64,000 nt of DNA from Pseudomonas fluorescens (GCF_001648775.1 NZ_LVEJ01000004.1:1-64000); one strand, 5' to 3'; shown: positions 1 through 8,809, counted from the stretch's first letter. Notes: a model not told the origin generated them from the letters alone. Numbers and translations are program-made.

Positions 1-2332
1 TCGGCATTGCGCCGGTAGATCCACACCGCATCACCGCGCGAACGCCGATGCAGGAAGCCGTTGCGGTATTCGTAGGACGTTGGCGCATCATCCGGCGGAA
101 TCAGCGCGATCAGCCGTCCGACTTCGTCGTAGCGGTATTCGGTGACCGCACCTAACGCATCCTGCTCGGCGATCAAGCGTCCGGCAGCGTCATAGGCCTT
201 GAGCTGCTCACCGCCGTCAGCCTCGACCTTGCGCACCAGCCGCGCGCGCTCGTCGTGGACGTAAACCTCTTCGGTGCCATCGACGTAATGCACCGCGACG
301 CTGCCGTCGTCCGCCCAGACGTAACGGGTGTTCATCTGCGAGAACGACGCCCAGTGGCGCACACAACGAGCGGATTTCCCCGCGCGCTCCCACTCCCAGA
401 AGAAACTCGCCCCGCCGGTGAGCTGCCGCTGAAGAATCACGTGGGCGTCGTCGTAGTCGTAACGTTCGCTGTCGCCGACCGCGTTGGTCGCTTCGATCAA
501 ACGTTGCTGCGCGTCGTAGCGATAGCTGGCGAGGGTCTGTTCGGTGAGCCAAGGCTCGGCAAGGTTCTGCGCCGGATCAAAACGCTGGTAATCAACCGTG
601 ACCAGGTGAGCCCGCTCATAGCGCAACAACAACGAGCGTCCGGCCCCGTTGTCCAGTCGCTGAATCCTGTCAGACCGATCGCGCTGCACGGTCAGACGAT
701 TGCCATACGCATCACTGATCGCAGTCAGCCGCCCGGCACGAAAGTGATAAAACCGCGGCGCTTCACCTGCCAGCGCGAGGATCAACTCCTCCGGCGCGTC
801 CCCAAGAAAAATCGCCGCCCGCGACAGGCTGTTGTGAATCGCCGGGCGCTCGCCATTCGGCAGCGGAAACCGCGTACGGCGGTTTTCATGGTCGACCCAA
901 ACAACACAATCGCCCTCGAACTCCAGCCGATGCGCCAGCGAATGACTCCAGCCAAACCCCAGCCCGACATCGAGCTCAACCGCACTGCTGCGATACAAAC
1001 GGGTGAACTCGAACGGCAACACGCCATCGAGCACCGCATCGGTCAGGGTCAGCAGTTCCTCGCCGGTGACCATCGACACCGGGCAGCCGTTGGTGCAGGT
1101 GAGGGGCACGCAATCGGCGCTGTCGCCGTTGGGGTTTTTCGCCTGATCCGGTGAGTCGTCGTGACGCTCGTCTTTCTTCAACAAGGCGTTGCGCCTGGCA
1201 TCCCAGCGCAATTGCATCCGGCCCTTTTTCACCCCGGCTGCGATGCCACGGGCGGCAACGGTTTTGTACTGGTCGACGTATTTGATGAAGCCCTCGACGA
1301 TGCCGAACATCGCCTTCACCAAACGCACCACAGCCGACAGCAATTGCACGGCACGGTCCGCCAGACGCAGCGTCAGATAAGCGATGCCGGCGCCACCACT
1401 GACGAAGGTTAAAACGACGCTGATCAACACATCGATGAGCAACTGCACCATCATCATCGACGCCACTTCAGCGGTTTTGCCGGCGATCTCGCTGGGCGGC
1501 AACATTTCCAGCCACAGGCTGGATGTGCGCAGCAATAAACACAGCGCAGCTTCGTCACTGACCAGCAGTTGAAGCTTTTCCATGACATCGGGAGCCGTCG
1601 CTGCCAGTTTCATCAACTGCGCGGCACCGTCACCCAATCGCTCGGCGAACGCCCCGGGATCCTTGAGAATGTCCGAGAGCAGGCCAATGCTGTCCCACAC
1701 GCCCTCGATCGCCGCCCAGCTCCCGGCGAGCATGCCGTTGCCCGCCGCCGTCGCCACCGACTGCAACCACTGCGGCTTGAACCCCTGCCACTCACTGCGC
1801 AGCCAGCCATCCAGCTCGGCGCTCAGGCCGTCATAGGCTTTGAACAGATCCTCGACCTGATTGGAGGTGACCTTGCTGTGCACCAGCACCCGATAGAACT
1901 TGCCAGGTGTTCCTTTGAATGAGCCCTTGCCATGCGCATCTAGGGTAACGGGCGTGGTTTCGCCGCCGTCCATGGCGATCACATCGACCACGATGTTGCC
2001 CAGCGGAATGTCGTAGACCGATTCGAATTTGCTTTCGATCAGCATCGGGCCGTTCTTTGGGCACTGGACGACACCGGAGAAAAATTCGCTGTCGCTGCTG
2101 CTGACGGCAGTGCTATCGGAGCCGAAGCGAATGATCCGCTCCATGCCCATCAACGACGGCAGATCCGCCGCGTGACTGACTTTATCCGCCGCTCGACTGG
2201 CCCAATGCTTGAGCTGCTCGCGGTAGAGGCTGAGGGTGCCGGGAAAACTGTCGAGTGCTTGCTCGATGCGGGTGACGGCGTCCATCAGCGCACGCGGGTG
2301 TGCGAAGTGGACGGAATAAGCAGGTCAAACAT
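1..2332 (-). CDS. Rhs-family protein, 3' end outside the window
   Basis: The reading frame stays open from an ATG at 2332 (GAGGGA Shine-Dalgarno just upstream) to the window edge, about 777 codons. The first ~380 residues are a non-repeat N-terminal region with two hydrophobic stretches at about 180-200 and 280-330. Next comes a VTGEELLTLTDA segment and an FTRLYRSS segment, which match the DUF6531/Rhs entry motif (usually DPV..ATGE and W.R.Y.S). Degenerate YD repeats follow (YRYDAQQRLIEA, YDAAGRLIAEQD, YRYDEVGRLIAL). Rhs shells encapsulate a C-terminal toxin and are often exported by type VI secretion. The toxin end lies beyond base 1, so the activity cannot be stated. No PAAR domain is visible at the N-terminus. 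Confidence 0.88.
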
Positions 2333-2470
2333 GAGCGTTCCCTCGCGCAAAAATTAGGCGCGGGAACTGTGCGGGGGATCAATCAGGAAAGAAGTCAGGC
2401 AAGTAGGCGATGGCTGTAGGACTAATCTGTAAAAACCAGTTCGTAGATAAACAGGTGCGCGAAAACGCAA

Positions 2471-2500
2471 ACGTGGCGTGAGGAAAACCTCACGCCACGT
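2471..2500 (-). terminator. Strong hairpin after the Sel1-repeat operon
   Basis: A perfect 13-bp stem with an AAAA loop (extending to 15 bp with the flanking AA/TT) lies between the stop of the Sel1-repeat gene and the start of the rhs gene. It has only weak T-runs on either side, so it may act as an attenuating hairpin rather than a full intrinsic terminator. Confidence 0.6.
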
Positions 2501-2524
2501 TTATTAGAGCGGACATAAATGGAT

Positions 2525-2932
2525 TTACTGCGTTGAATCCCGAGCACTCAGTTCTTTCAATTTGAGCTCAGCCAACGGATGCCCGGCCTTGGCGGCCATG
2601 CCCCACCATCGGGAGGCCTCCGCCGGGTCTGGCGCCTTGCTCGGCGTACCGGCGAGGCTGATGACGCCGACCTGATAAGCCGCTTTGCCATCACCCGCCA
2701 AGGCGGCCAGACGCAGCAAGCGCACGCCCTCCTCGCGCGCGCCCAGGCCAACACCGCGAAAGGTCAGGATGTGCCCATAGAAGCTTTGCGCACCGACATC
2801 GCCAAGATTGGCCATGCGCGCAAACTGCCCTTCAAGCCAGCGCCAGCCACGTGGCTGACGGACAAACCATGACCAGTGAAACAACCGGCGGGCCAGCCAG
2901 TAACTGGCCCGCGCCTTGAGTCGTAAAAACAC
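2525..2932 (-). CDS. Sel1-repeat protein
   Basis: 135 residues from a GTG that directly follows the TGA of the upstream gene, so translation is probably coupled. Two Sel1-like repeats are visible (GVRLLRLAALAGDGKAAYQ and EASRWWGMAAKAGHPLAEL), with the alternating small residues of TPR-like helical hairpins. The N-terminus is basic and aromatic (WLARRLFHWSWFVRQPRGW), with no clear signal peptide. Sel1 repeats act as protein-protein scaffolds. The gene is third in a compact XRE/unknown/Sel1 operon. No enzymatic motif is present and the partner is unknown. Confidence 0.75.
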   Translation of the reverse strand: MFLRLKARASYWLARRLFHWSWFVRQPRGWRWLEGQFARMANLGDVGAQSFYGHILTFRGVGLGAREEGVRLLRLAALAGDGKAAYQVGVISLAGTPSKAPDPAEASRWWGMAAKAGHPLAELKLKELSARDSTQ

Positions 2933-3304
2933 TCAGGCCTCCGCCGATTCCGGGTACTCGTATTCGAAAACTCTGACCACTTCCGAGGCATGCCAAGAGG
3001 CGGCAGCAACGCCGTCGGAAGGCCCGGAAAAACGTCCCAGGCGTTCAACACACTCAAAAAAACCGGTGCGTGGTAAACGGCTGGCACCCTGGCTGATCAC
3101 CAGCGAACTGCGCAGGGGTTGTTCAGCCTTGGCGTCCAGCGCCGCCAGATGCTCGAGTGCTGCGGTCAGAGTCTGCATCGCCGGCGTCGGCAATTGCAGA
3201 CGTTCGAGCAAGGCCCGATAGGTCAGCAGATGGCGCTGGCGTCGCGCCTGATCCAGTTCCCCGAGCAGTCCGTCCCAATGTTGACGACTGATGCGTACGC
3301 TCAC
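2933..3304 (-). CDS. Conserved hypothetical protein, middle gene of the XRE operon
   Basis: 123 residues from a GTG start that overlaps the XRE stop by 4 bases (GTGA). The segment TYRALLERLQLPTPAMQ, then LAALDAKAEQPLRSSLVIS, then LPRTGFFECVERLGRF, resembles a loosely conserved layout I recall from uncharacterised bacterial proteins: a short helical bundle, an exposed strand, then PxxGFF. I cannot name a family. Its tight coupling to a regulator upstream and a Sel1 scaffold downstream suggests the three products act together, but nothing in the sequence gives a reaction. Confidence 0.65.
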   Translation of the reverse strand: MSVRISRQHWDGLLGELDQARRQRHLLTYRALLERLQLPTPAMQTLTAALEHLAALDAKAEQPLRSSLVISQGASRLPRTGFFECVERLGRFSGPSDGVAAASWHASEVVRVFEYEYPESAEA

Positions 3305-3642
3305 GATTCATCCCTCCAACCTGGCACCGTCAGTTCCCAGGCCAGGCTGCGACGAATCGCGGCGTCAGGCAGACGCTCGCCACTTTCGATCATGGCCAGA
3401 TAAGACGGGCTGATGCCTACCGTGCGGGCCAACGCCTCGATGGCGATGCCCTTCCCTTCGCGCAAACTGCGTAGTTGATCCAGACCTGGAAGAATCGGGT
3501 CTGATGTTGCCGCAATCGGCGCTTTAGCCGGCTGCGACGGTGTTTCGTTGATCCCTGCTGCTTTCAGTAGAGCCTGATATTGAGCCCAAGGTAGAACCGC
3601 GTATTCGGGCTCGCCATCGCGTGCAATTATCTGAATATCCAT
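3301..3642 (-). CDS. XRE-family DNA-binding protein
   Basis: 113 residues from ATG 3642; an upstream in-frame GTG at 3666 would add eight residues. The N-terminus (MDIQIIARDGEPEYAVLPW, then YQALLKAAG) resembles antitoxin-type proteins with an N-terminal strand domain. A classic helix-turn-helix follows at about residues 62-90 (IAIEALARTVGISPSYLAMI), with the ESGERLP turn typical of Cro/CI-type regulators. It is the first gene of a three-gene operon and probably binds its own promoter in the ~110-base gap before ykvA. The antitoxin-like N-terminus makes a toxin-antitoxin arrangement possible, but the partner has no recognisable toxin motif. Confidence 0.8.
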   Translation of the reverse strand: MDIQIIARDGEPEYAVLPWAQYQALLKAAGINETPSQPAKAPIAATSDPILPGLDQLRSLREGKGIAIEALARTVGISPSYLAMIESGERLPDAAIRRSLAWELTVPGWRDES

Positions 3643-3754
3643 GACTACCCCGTAGGACAACAACACTTAGCGAGTCGGCACTTTTCCCTAGAAGTGTAAT
3701 CCTAACAGCGGCCAAGGTCGCGGGGGGTATCTATCTACAGGAAGACTTAATGAA

Positions 3755-4210
3755 TCAGGGCTTTTTCGGCCCCTGAAGTTGCAGTTGTTCAGGGGTATCG
3801 GGCAGGCGTTCGACCACGGCGAGTTTTTCCGGTTGCTGACGGTTGCGCCAGAGGCGGAAGGCATTGAGCTCATCGTCGAGGGTTTTCATCAGCCAGGCGA
3901 GGACGGCGATGTCATCGAGCATGCCGAACACGGGGATAAAATCCGGTATGGCGTCCACCGGGCTGAGGAAATACATCAGGCCCGCCACCACCGACACCAG
4001 CGCTTTGCCACTGATCGCACGGTACTCACCGCGCCAGTAAGCCAGGCACAGCGCCTGCAGCAAGCGCAGGTCATCCTTCAGCTTGCCGAGACGATTGCCT
4101 TGCGCCGCACCTTTGCTGGCCACCGCAAACAGCAGCATCGGCAAGCGTCCACGGGCCAGCAGGCGGCCAGCGAGGGGCAGGAATCGAGCGAAATTCCACG
4201 GAGCTTTCAT
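3755..4210 (-). CDS. YkvA-family (DUF1232) membrane protein
   Basis: 151 residues, preceded by a good GGAGGA ribosome-binding site. The core DUF1232 signature is present in the middle: a helix at ISGKALVSVVAGLMYFLSPV followed by DAIPDFIPVFGMLDDIAVLAW. The conserved D-x-IPD-xIP-xxG-xLDD acidic motif is intact. Family members are small membrane proteins of unknown function in many bacteria. The C-terminus is charged and probably cytoplasmic. A DnaA-box-like dyad sits 20-44 bases upstream of the start codon. Confidence 0.85.
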   Translation of the reverse strand: MKAPWNFARFLPLAGRLLARGRLPMLLFAVASKGAAQGNRLGKLKDDLRLLQALCLAYWRGEYRAISGKALVSVVAGLMYFLSPVDAIPDFIPVFGMLDDIAVLAWLMKTLDDELNAFRLWRNRQQPEKLAVVERLPDTPEQLQLQGPKKP

Positions 4211-4229
4211 CTATTCCTCCCGTTGAAAT

Positions 4230-4254
4230 GTTATCCACACAAATTGTGGATAAC
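4230..4254. promoter_or_regulatory. Inverted pair of DnaA-box-like sites
   Basis: TTATCCACA (4231-4239) and its inverse TGTGGATAA (4245-4253) form a 10-bp-arm dyad with a 5-base spacer (CAAAT). Both halves match the DnaA consensus TTATnCACA exactly. The dyad lies in the 5' region of the YkvA-family gene, just upstream of its Shine-Dalgarno. A second, less perfect copy with the same spacing lies at 23070-23090. It could be a DnaA-responsive regulatory site, a DnaA-titration site, or a chance palindrome. Confidence 0.5.
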
Positions 4255-4455
4255 CTTGTGAACAGAGCTGCATTTCAGCGCCAAGAGCCCCGTTTTATAA
4301 GGGCTGCGCTCAGATCGGGCGTTTTTTACTCACATAAAAAACCCCAAGATTTCATTGACTTGGCGGTTCAGGGCGGCTAGCGCCAGGAGCCTCAAAGCTA
4401 TGACTCCCCTGACCGGCGTCGGTTCGCTCTGTTTACCCTTGCCATCCTCCAGATG

Positions 4456-4487
4456 CAACAACGCCCCGCATAAGCGAGGCGTTGTTG
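4456..4487 (-). terminator. Hairpin downstream of the FKBP lipoprotein gene
   Basis: The arms CAACAACGCC and GGCGTTGTTG pair perfectly around a small inner CGC-ATAA-GCG stem. The hairpin lies 16 bases past the stop codon of the FKBP gene. There is no strong U-tract on either strand, so termination efficiency is uncertain. The remainder of 4211-4502 holds the DnaA-box dyad and nothing else I recognise. Confidence 0.55.
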
Positions 4488-4502
4488 TCGAAACCGATGT
4501 GC

Positions 4503-5222
4503 TTACTTGGCAGCAGCGGCGTCTTCTTTGGCTGGATCCTTGATGGCCAGCAGTTCCAGGTCGAAAACCAGAACCGAGTTGGCCGGGATTGCCGGGCTTG
4601 GCGATTGAGCGCCGTAAGCCAGATCGCTAGGGATGTACAGTTTGTACTTCTCGCCAACGTGCATCAGTTGCAGACCTTCAACCCAACCCGGGATCACGCC
4701 GCTTACTGGCAGATCAATCGGGCTGCCGCGCTCGACGGAGCTGTCGAATACGGTGCCGTTGGTCAGCTTGCCGGTGTAGTGAACGGTCACTACGTCAGTC
4801 GGCTTGGGCTGTGGGCCGTCGGCTTTCTTGACCACTTCATACTGCAGGCCGGAAGCGGTAGTCGTTACACCCGCCTTCTTGCCGTTTTCTTCGAGGAATT
4901 TCTTGCCGGCAGAGGCCGACTCTTCGCTCATCTTGGCCATACGCTCTTCAGCACGCTTTTGCAGCGCGGCGAAAGCTTCGACCAGTTCTTCATCTTTCAG
5001 CTTCTGTTCTTTCTTGCCGACGGCATCTTCGATGCCCTGGGCTACTGCTTTGGAGTCCAGATCATCCATGCCTTCCTGAGCCAGGCTCTTGCCCATGTTC
5101 AGGCCGATACCGTAGGAAGCTTTTTGCGCCGGGGTTTTCAGCTCTACGCTGGTCTGCGAATCACAACCCGCGAGGACCAGGCTAACCAGGGCTACCGCCG
5201 CCGCCAACCGATGCTGTTTCAT
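4503..5222 (-). CDS. FKBP-type peptidyl-prolyl isomerase, predicted lipoprotein
   Basis: 239 residues from ATG 5222, chosen because AAGGA precedes it and a signal peptide with lipobox LVLAGC follows; a longer upstream reading has no signal. Domain order is lipoprotein signal (1-21), an FKBP_N dimerisation helix (about 30-125, rich in K/E), then the FKBP catalytic domain (about 130-230) with VHYTGKLTNGTVFDSS, PVSGVIPGWVEGLQLM, YIPSDLAYG and the closing VFDLELLAI. This is the FkpA/Mip layout: a periplasmic, membrane-tethered prolyl isomerase and folding chaperone. The C-terminal tail is Ala/Asp/Lys-rich. It appears to be transcribed alone. Confidence 0.93.
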   Translation of the reverse strand: MKQHRLAAAVALVSLVLAGCDSQTSVELKTPAQKASYGIGLNMGKSLAQEGMDDLDSKAVAQGIEDAVGKKEQKLKDEELVEAFAALQKRAEERMAKMSEESASAGKKFLEENGKKAGVTTTASGLQYEVVKKADGPQPKPTDVVTVHYTGKLTNGTVFDSSVERGSPIDLPVSGVIPGWVEGLQLMHVGEKYKLYIPSDLAYGAQSPSPAIPANSVLVFDLELLAIKDPAKEDAAAAK

Positions 5223-5483
5223 GCTATTTCCTTGTTCATGCGCCGAAAGGGCAATCGAGTAAAGCCGCGAGCTTATCAGGCCGCCACGACCAATGGCTAC
5301 CGGCATGAGAGCAGTAAAGCGGCGATAAGTTCAGGGATTAAAACGCATTGGGGCAAAGGCACGATGAAGCTTCTGTCATCTTGCCTGCGAATAAATTGCC
5401 CGCCATGCCCGCAACAACTGGCGTAATGGCCACTTGCCGCACAGGGCCCGGCTCAGGCATAACAGCGGAACAATTCGACAAGG

Positions 5484-7301
5484 ATGTTTATCTTGCGCCT
5501 CCTATTCCGTGTGCTGACCCTGATCGCGCTGCTGCTGGGCCTTATCCTCGCAGTGGTTTTGTACTACGTCGCCAACCCGAAGTTGCCGCTCTACGACCCC
5601 GTCCAACAGGTGCACTACCTGAATCAATGGACGGATGAACAACGGCAGACCTACTACTTCACGCCGCAAGGCACGCAAGTCAAAGGTTTGCGTTACGAGT
5701 GGTTTCAGGCGCTTGAACTGCCGTTCTCCGAACAACGTTTCGCCGCCCCGGACTACCTCGCACGCTTCGGCTTTTTGGTCGATCCGCAACAGAAGGCCAC
5801 GCCCGAAAACCCCGGCAACCTGCCGGTTGGTTTTGCCCGGCACCAAAACCCCGGCAGCGCAGAGCAGTACCTCGATATAACGTGCGCTGCGTGCCACACC
5901 GGCGAACTGCGCTTCAAAGGCCAGGCCGTGCGCATCGACGGCGGTAGCGCGCAGCATGTATTGCCTTCAAGTGTTCCTACATTACGCGGTGGCAGTTTCG
6001 GACAGGCTTTGGTGGCAAGTCTCACCGCGACTTACTACAACCCGTGGAAATTCGAACGCTTCGCCCGAAACGTGTTGGGCAATCAATACGAGGCGCGCCA
6101 TGAGCAACTGCGCAAGGACTTCAAAGACTCGCTGAACACCTTTGTGAAGGTTGCCTGGAACGACACCCATCGCGGCCTCTATCCGACCGAGGAAGGCCCG
6201 GGGCGCACCGACGCGTTCGGGCGCATCGCCAACGCCACGTTCGGCGACGCGATCTCCGCTGCCAATTACCGCGTTGCCAATGCGCCGGTGGATTACCCGC
6301 AGTTGTGGGACATGTGGACTTTCAATTGGGTGCAGTGGAACGGTTCGGCGCAACAGCCGATGGCGCGCAACATCGGCGAAGCCCTGGGTGTTGGCGCGAC
6401 GTTGAATTTCTTCGACGCCAACGGCCAGCCGTTGCAGGGTGAAGAGCGTTATGCCTCAAGCGTGCGCGTGCGTGATCTGCACAAGATCGAAGAAACCCTG
6501 CAAAAACTTCAGCCTCCCGCCTGGCCGGAGGAACTGCTGGGGGCCATCGACAAACCCCTGGCAGCGAAAGGACGCTCGCTGTTCGCGGAAAACTGCGCTG
6601 GCTGCCACGTCCCGCGAAAAACCCAGGAAGGCCAGCGTTGGGTGCAACACCTGCACATGTTGCCAGTCGATGTCATCGGCACTGATCCGAACGCGGCCAC
6701 CAACATCGCCAACCACCGTTTCGACCTGACAGCCTTGCAATGGGACGTCACAGAGCTGGAAAAAATGGACGTTAAACTGCACCCGAAGCCCAAGGAGCCG
6801 TTGGATTTGAGTCAGCTCTCGGTGGCCAAAGGGCTGGCTTACGTCACCGCATTCGTCGAGAACCGGGCTTATCGCGAGGCACAGGTGACGCCCGAGGAGA
6901 AACCGCAACTCGACGGCTTCGGCCTGCCCATCGGCGTTCGAGAAAAAGTCGCGTACAAGGCACGTCCATTGGCCGGCGTCTGGGCCACCGCGCCGTTCCT
7001 GCATAACGGCTCGGTGCCGAGTATTTATCAGTTACTGTCACCGCAGGATGAACGCGCCACCACCTTCTATAAAGGCACCTTCGAATACGACCCGCGCCAC
7101 CTGGGTTATCGCACCGAAGCCTTTACCAATGGATTCCTGTTCGACACGCGCATCAGCGGCAATCACAACAGCGGTCACGAGTTCCGCACCGGCGAGCGCG
7201 GCAAGGGCGTGATCGGTCGCTGGTTGCAGCCCGAAGAGCGCTGGGCACTGCTCGAATACCTGAAAGTCCTCGGCGGCCCATTGGAGGCGAAATTGCCATG
7301 A
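5484..7301 (+). CDS. Membrane-anchored di-heme cytochrome c peroxidase-like protein
   Basis: 605 residues. One N-terminal transmembrane segment (about 8-29) has no clear cleavage site, so the protein is probably anchored with its catalytic part in the periplasm. Two c-type haem motifs are present: CAACH at 134-138 and CAGCH at 371-375. Regions between them, including the LHNGSVPS stretch near residue 510, match the CCP/MauG-like superfamily. Such enzymes reduce peroxides or carry out peroxide-dependent oxidations using electrons from soluble cytochromes. The stop codon overlaps the start of a catalase-like gene (ATGA), so the two are co-translated. At 605 residues it is much longer than classical CcpA (~340), so its substrate may differ. 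Confidence 0.88.
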   Translation: MFILRLLFRVLTLIALLLGLILAVVLYYVANPKLPLYDPVQQVHYLNQWTDEQRQTYYFTPQGTQVKGLRYEWFQALELPFSEQRFAAPDYLARFGFLVDPQQKATPENPGNLPVGFARHQNPGSAEQYLDITCAACHTGELRFKGQAVRIDGGSAQHVLPSSVPTLRGGSFGQALVASLTATYYNPWKFERFARNVLGNQYEARHEQLRKDFKDSLNTFVKVAWNDTHRGLYPTEEGPGRTDAFGRIANATFGDAISAANYRVANAPVDYPQLWDMWTFNWVQWNGSAQQPMARNIGEALGVGATLNFFDANGQPLQGEERYASSVRVRDLHKIEETLQKLQPPAWPEELLGAIDKPLAAKGRSLFAENCAGCHVPRKTQEGQRWVQHLHMLPVDVIGTDPNAATNIANHRFDLTALQWDVTELEKMDVKLHPKPKEPLDLSQLSVAKGLAYVTAFVENRAYREAQVTPEEKPQLDGFGLPIGVREKVAYKARPLAGVWATAPFLHNGSVPSIYQLLSPQDERATTFYKGTFEYDPRHLGYRTEAFTNGFLFDTRISGNHNSGHEFRTGERGKGVIGRWLQPEERWALLEYLKVLGGPLEAKLP

Positions 7302-8467
7302 TCTTGCCAACCTTCAAGAGAGAACTGCCGCTGTTGGCCCGCATCTGGCTGTGGCTGGGCCGCTTGCTCGGCAAAACCCTGCTGATTTTGCTCGCTCTTG
7401 GCCTGATCGGTTGGGCCATTGCCACCGCGTGGTTTGCCTGGCAGCACCGTGGGCCGGTTTCGGCCGTAGAGCAGGTTCCACCGGGCGAAGCGGCGATGAC
7501 TCAAGACGTGATTCAGACGGCCGTGCGCATTGTCGATCAACATCGCGAAGGCACGCGTTATTTACGTGATGCGCACGCCAAGGCGCATGGTTGCGTCAAA
7601 GCGCAGGTGCAAGTGTTGCCGCAACTGGCGCAATCACTGCGCCAAGGGGTCTTCGCCGAGCCTGGAAAAACCTGGCAGGCGATGATTCGTCTGTCCAATG
7701 GCAACGCCTATCCGCAGTTCGACAGCCTGCGCGATGCTCGGGGAATGGCGATCAAATTGCTCGATGTGCCGGGAAAACCCCTGCTGAACGACCGTCAGGA
7801 ACAGCACGAGCAGGATTTCGTGATGTTCAGCCACCCGAACTTTTTTGTCAGCGATGTCGCCGAGTATCGGCAGAACGTGGCGGCGCAGGCTGACGGCAAA
7901 AAGGTCATGGCATTTTTTCCGGGCTGGGACCCGCGGACCTGGCAGGTGCGTCATTTGTTTATTGCACTGGCAACGCTGTCGCCGCCGCCGGACAGTCCGA
8001 CCGAGACCACTTACTTTTCGGTATCGCCGTACAAATTCGGTGAGGCCAATGCAAAGTTTCGAGTGGCGCCGGATCCGGATAACTGCCCGGCCTACACATT
8101 GCCCAAACAGAATCACGATCTGCCGAACTTTCTGCGCAGCGCGTTGAATCAGCAGTTATCGACGGATCGGGTGCCAGCGTGTTTTGTCCTGCAGATCCAA
8201 CGGCAGGATGCGCACAAATACATGCCGATTGAAGACACGAGCATTGAATGGCGTGAGCAGGATTCGCCGTTTGAGACGGTGGCGCGGATCACCCTGCCGC
8301 CGCAGGACTTCGATACGCCGGCGCTGAATCTGGCGTGTGACAACCTGTCGTTCAATCCGTGGTTTGGAATCGAGGCGCATCGGCCGATTGGCGGGATCAA
8401 TCGTCTGCGCAAGGCGGTTTACGAAGCGGTGAGCGATTACCGGCACAGCCAGAACGCCACCCAGTAA
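7298..8467 (+). CDS. Catalase-family (y4iL-like) membrane-anchored protein
   Basis: 389 residues, starting in the ATGA overlap with the di-heme gene. One transmembrane segment at about 25-48 is followed by a catalase-like domain without the N-terminal arm of classical catalases. Recognisable elements are RDAHAKAHGCVKA (position of the distal haem histidine), RLSNGN, DARGMAIKLLDV, DFVMFSHPNFFV (position of the distal asparagine) and a C-terminal FNPWFGIEAHRPIGGINRLR segment. The domain is close to the SrpA/y4iL catalase-like subgroup, whose activity is usually peroxidase-like rather than strongly catalatic. Pairing with a peroxidase-like cytochrome suggests a peroxide-handling unit at the periplasmic face. 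Confidence 0.87.
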   Translation: MILPTFKRELPLLARIWLWLGRLLGKTLLILLALGLIGWAIATAWFAWQHRGPVSAVEQVPPGEAAMTQDVIQTAVRIVDQHREGTRYLRDAHAKAHGCVKAQVQVLPQLAQSLRQGVFAEPGKTWQAMIRLSNGNAYPQFDSLRDARGMAIKLLDVPGKPLLNDRQEQHEQDFVMFSHPNFFVSDVAEYRQNVAAQADGKKVMAFFPGWDPRTWQVRHLFIALATLSPPPDSPTETTYFSVSPYKFGEANAKFRVAPDPDNCPAYTLPKQNHDLPNFLRSALNQQLSTDRVPACFVLQIQRQDAHKYMPIEDTSIEWREQDSPFETVARITLPPQDFDTPALNLACDNLSFNPWFGIEAHRPIGGINRLRKAVYEAVSDYRHSQNATQ

Positions 8468-8481
8468 AAAGATGCACACAT

Positions 8482-8519
8482 AACCTGTGGCGAGGGAGCA
8501 AGCACCCTCGCCACAGGTT
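8482..8519. repeat. Variant REP hairpin
   Basis: The arms AACCTGTGGCGAGGG and CCCTCGCCACAGGTT pair perfectly over 15 bases around an AGCAAGCA loop. This is the GTGGCGAGGGAGC-type Pseudomonas REP rather than the GTGGGAGCGAGC type found elsewhere in the window. It stands alone just after the catalase-like gene and may serve as its transcription end. Confidence 0.75.
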
Positions 8520-8556
8520 CAGCAAAGAATCCCGCTACTCAAATCCCAGACAGCAA

Positions 8557-8579
8557 AAAGCCCGCACTAGGCGGGCTTT
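8557..8579 (-). terminator. Terminator of tRNA unit 1
   Basis: The stem AAAGCCCGC / GCGGGCTTT with an ACTAG loop is followed on the minus strand by TTTTT. It lies about 40 bases past the 3' end of the first tRNA-Asp. Confidence 0.85.
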
Positions 8580-8617
8580 CTGTGGAATCTGGCGTTCAGT
8601 GTTCCAGATGCCGAATA

Positions 8618-8694
8618 TGGCGCAGCGGACGGGACTCGAACCCGCGACCCCCGGCGTGACAGGCCGGTATTCTAACCGACTGAACTACCGCTGC
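8618..8694 (-). tRNA. tRNA-Asp (GTC), copy 1
   Basis: 77-base cloverleaf including an encoded CCA. The acceptor stem pairs GCAGCGG with CCGCTGC, the anticodon loop reads CTGTCAC (anticodon GUC), and the T-arm GCGGGTTCGAGTCCCGT is standard. It lies 19 bases downstream of tRNA-Val copy 1 in one transcription unit. Confidence 0.97.
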
Positions 8695-8713
8695 GCGAAA
8701 CGCTTGAAACGAA

Positions 8714-8789
8714 TGGTGGGTGATGACGGGATCGAACCGCCGACATTCTGCTTGTAAGGCAGACGCTCTCCCAGCTGAGCTAATCACCC
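8714..8789 (-). tRNA. tRNA-Val (TAC), copy 1
   Basis: 76-base cloverleaf including CCA. The acceptor GGGTGAT pairs with ATCACCC, the anticodon loop is CTTACAA (anticodon UAC), and the T-arm is GGCGGTTCGATCCCGTC. It is the first gene of the leftward Val-Asp unit 1. Confidence 0.97.
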
Positions 8790-8809
8790 TTCGCTTCGTT
8801 ACGGGACGC

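Noticed and set aside
4482..5426. A 314-codon plus-strand frame over the FKBP gene
   Set aside because: Antisense shadow; the FKBP domain and lipobox on the minus strand are clear.
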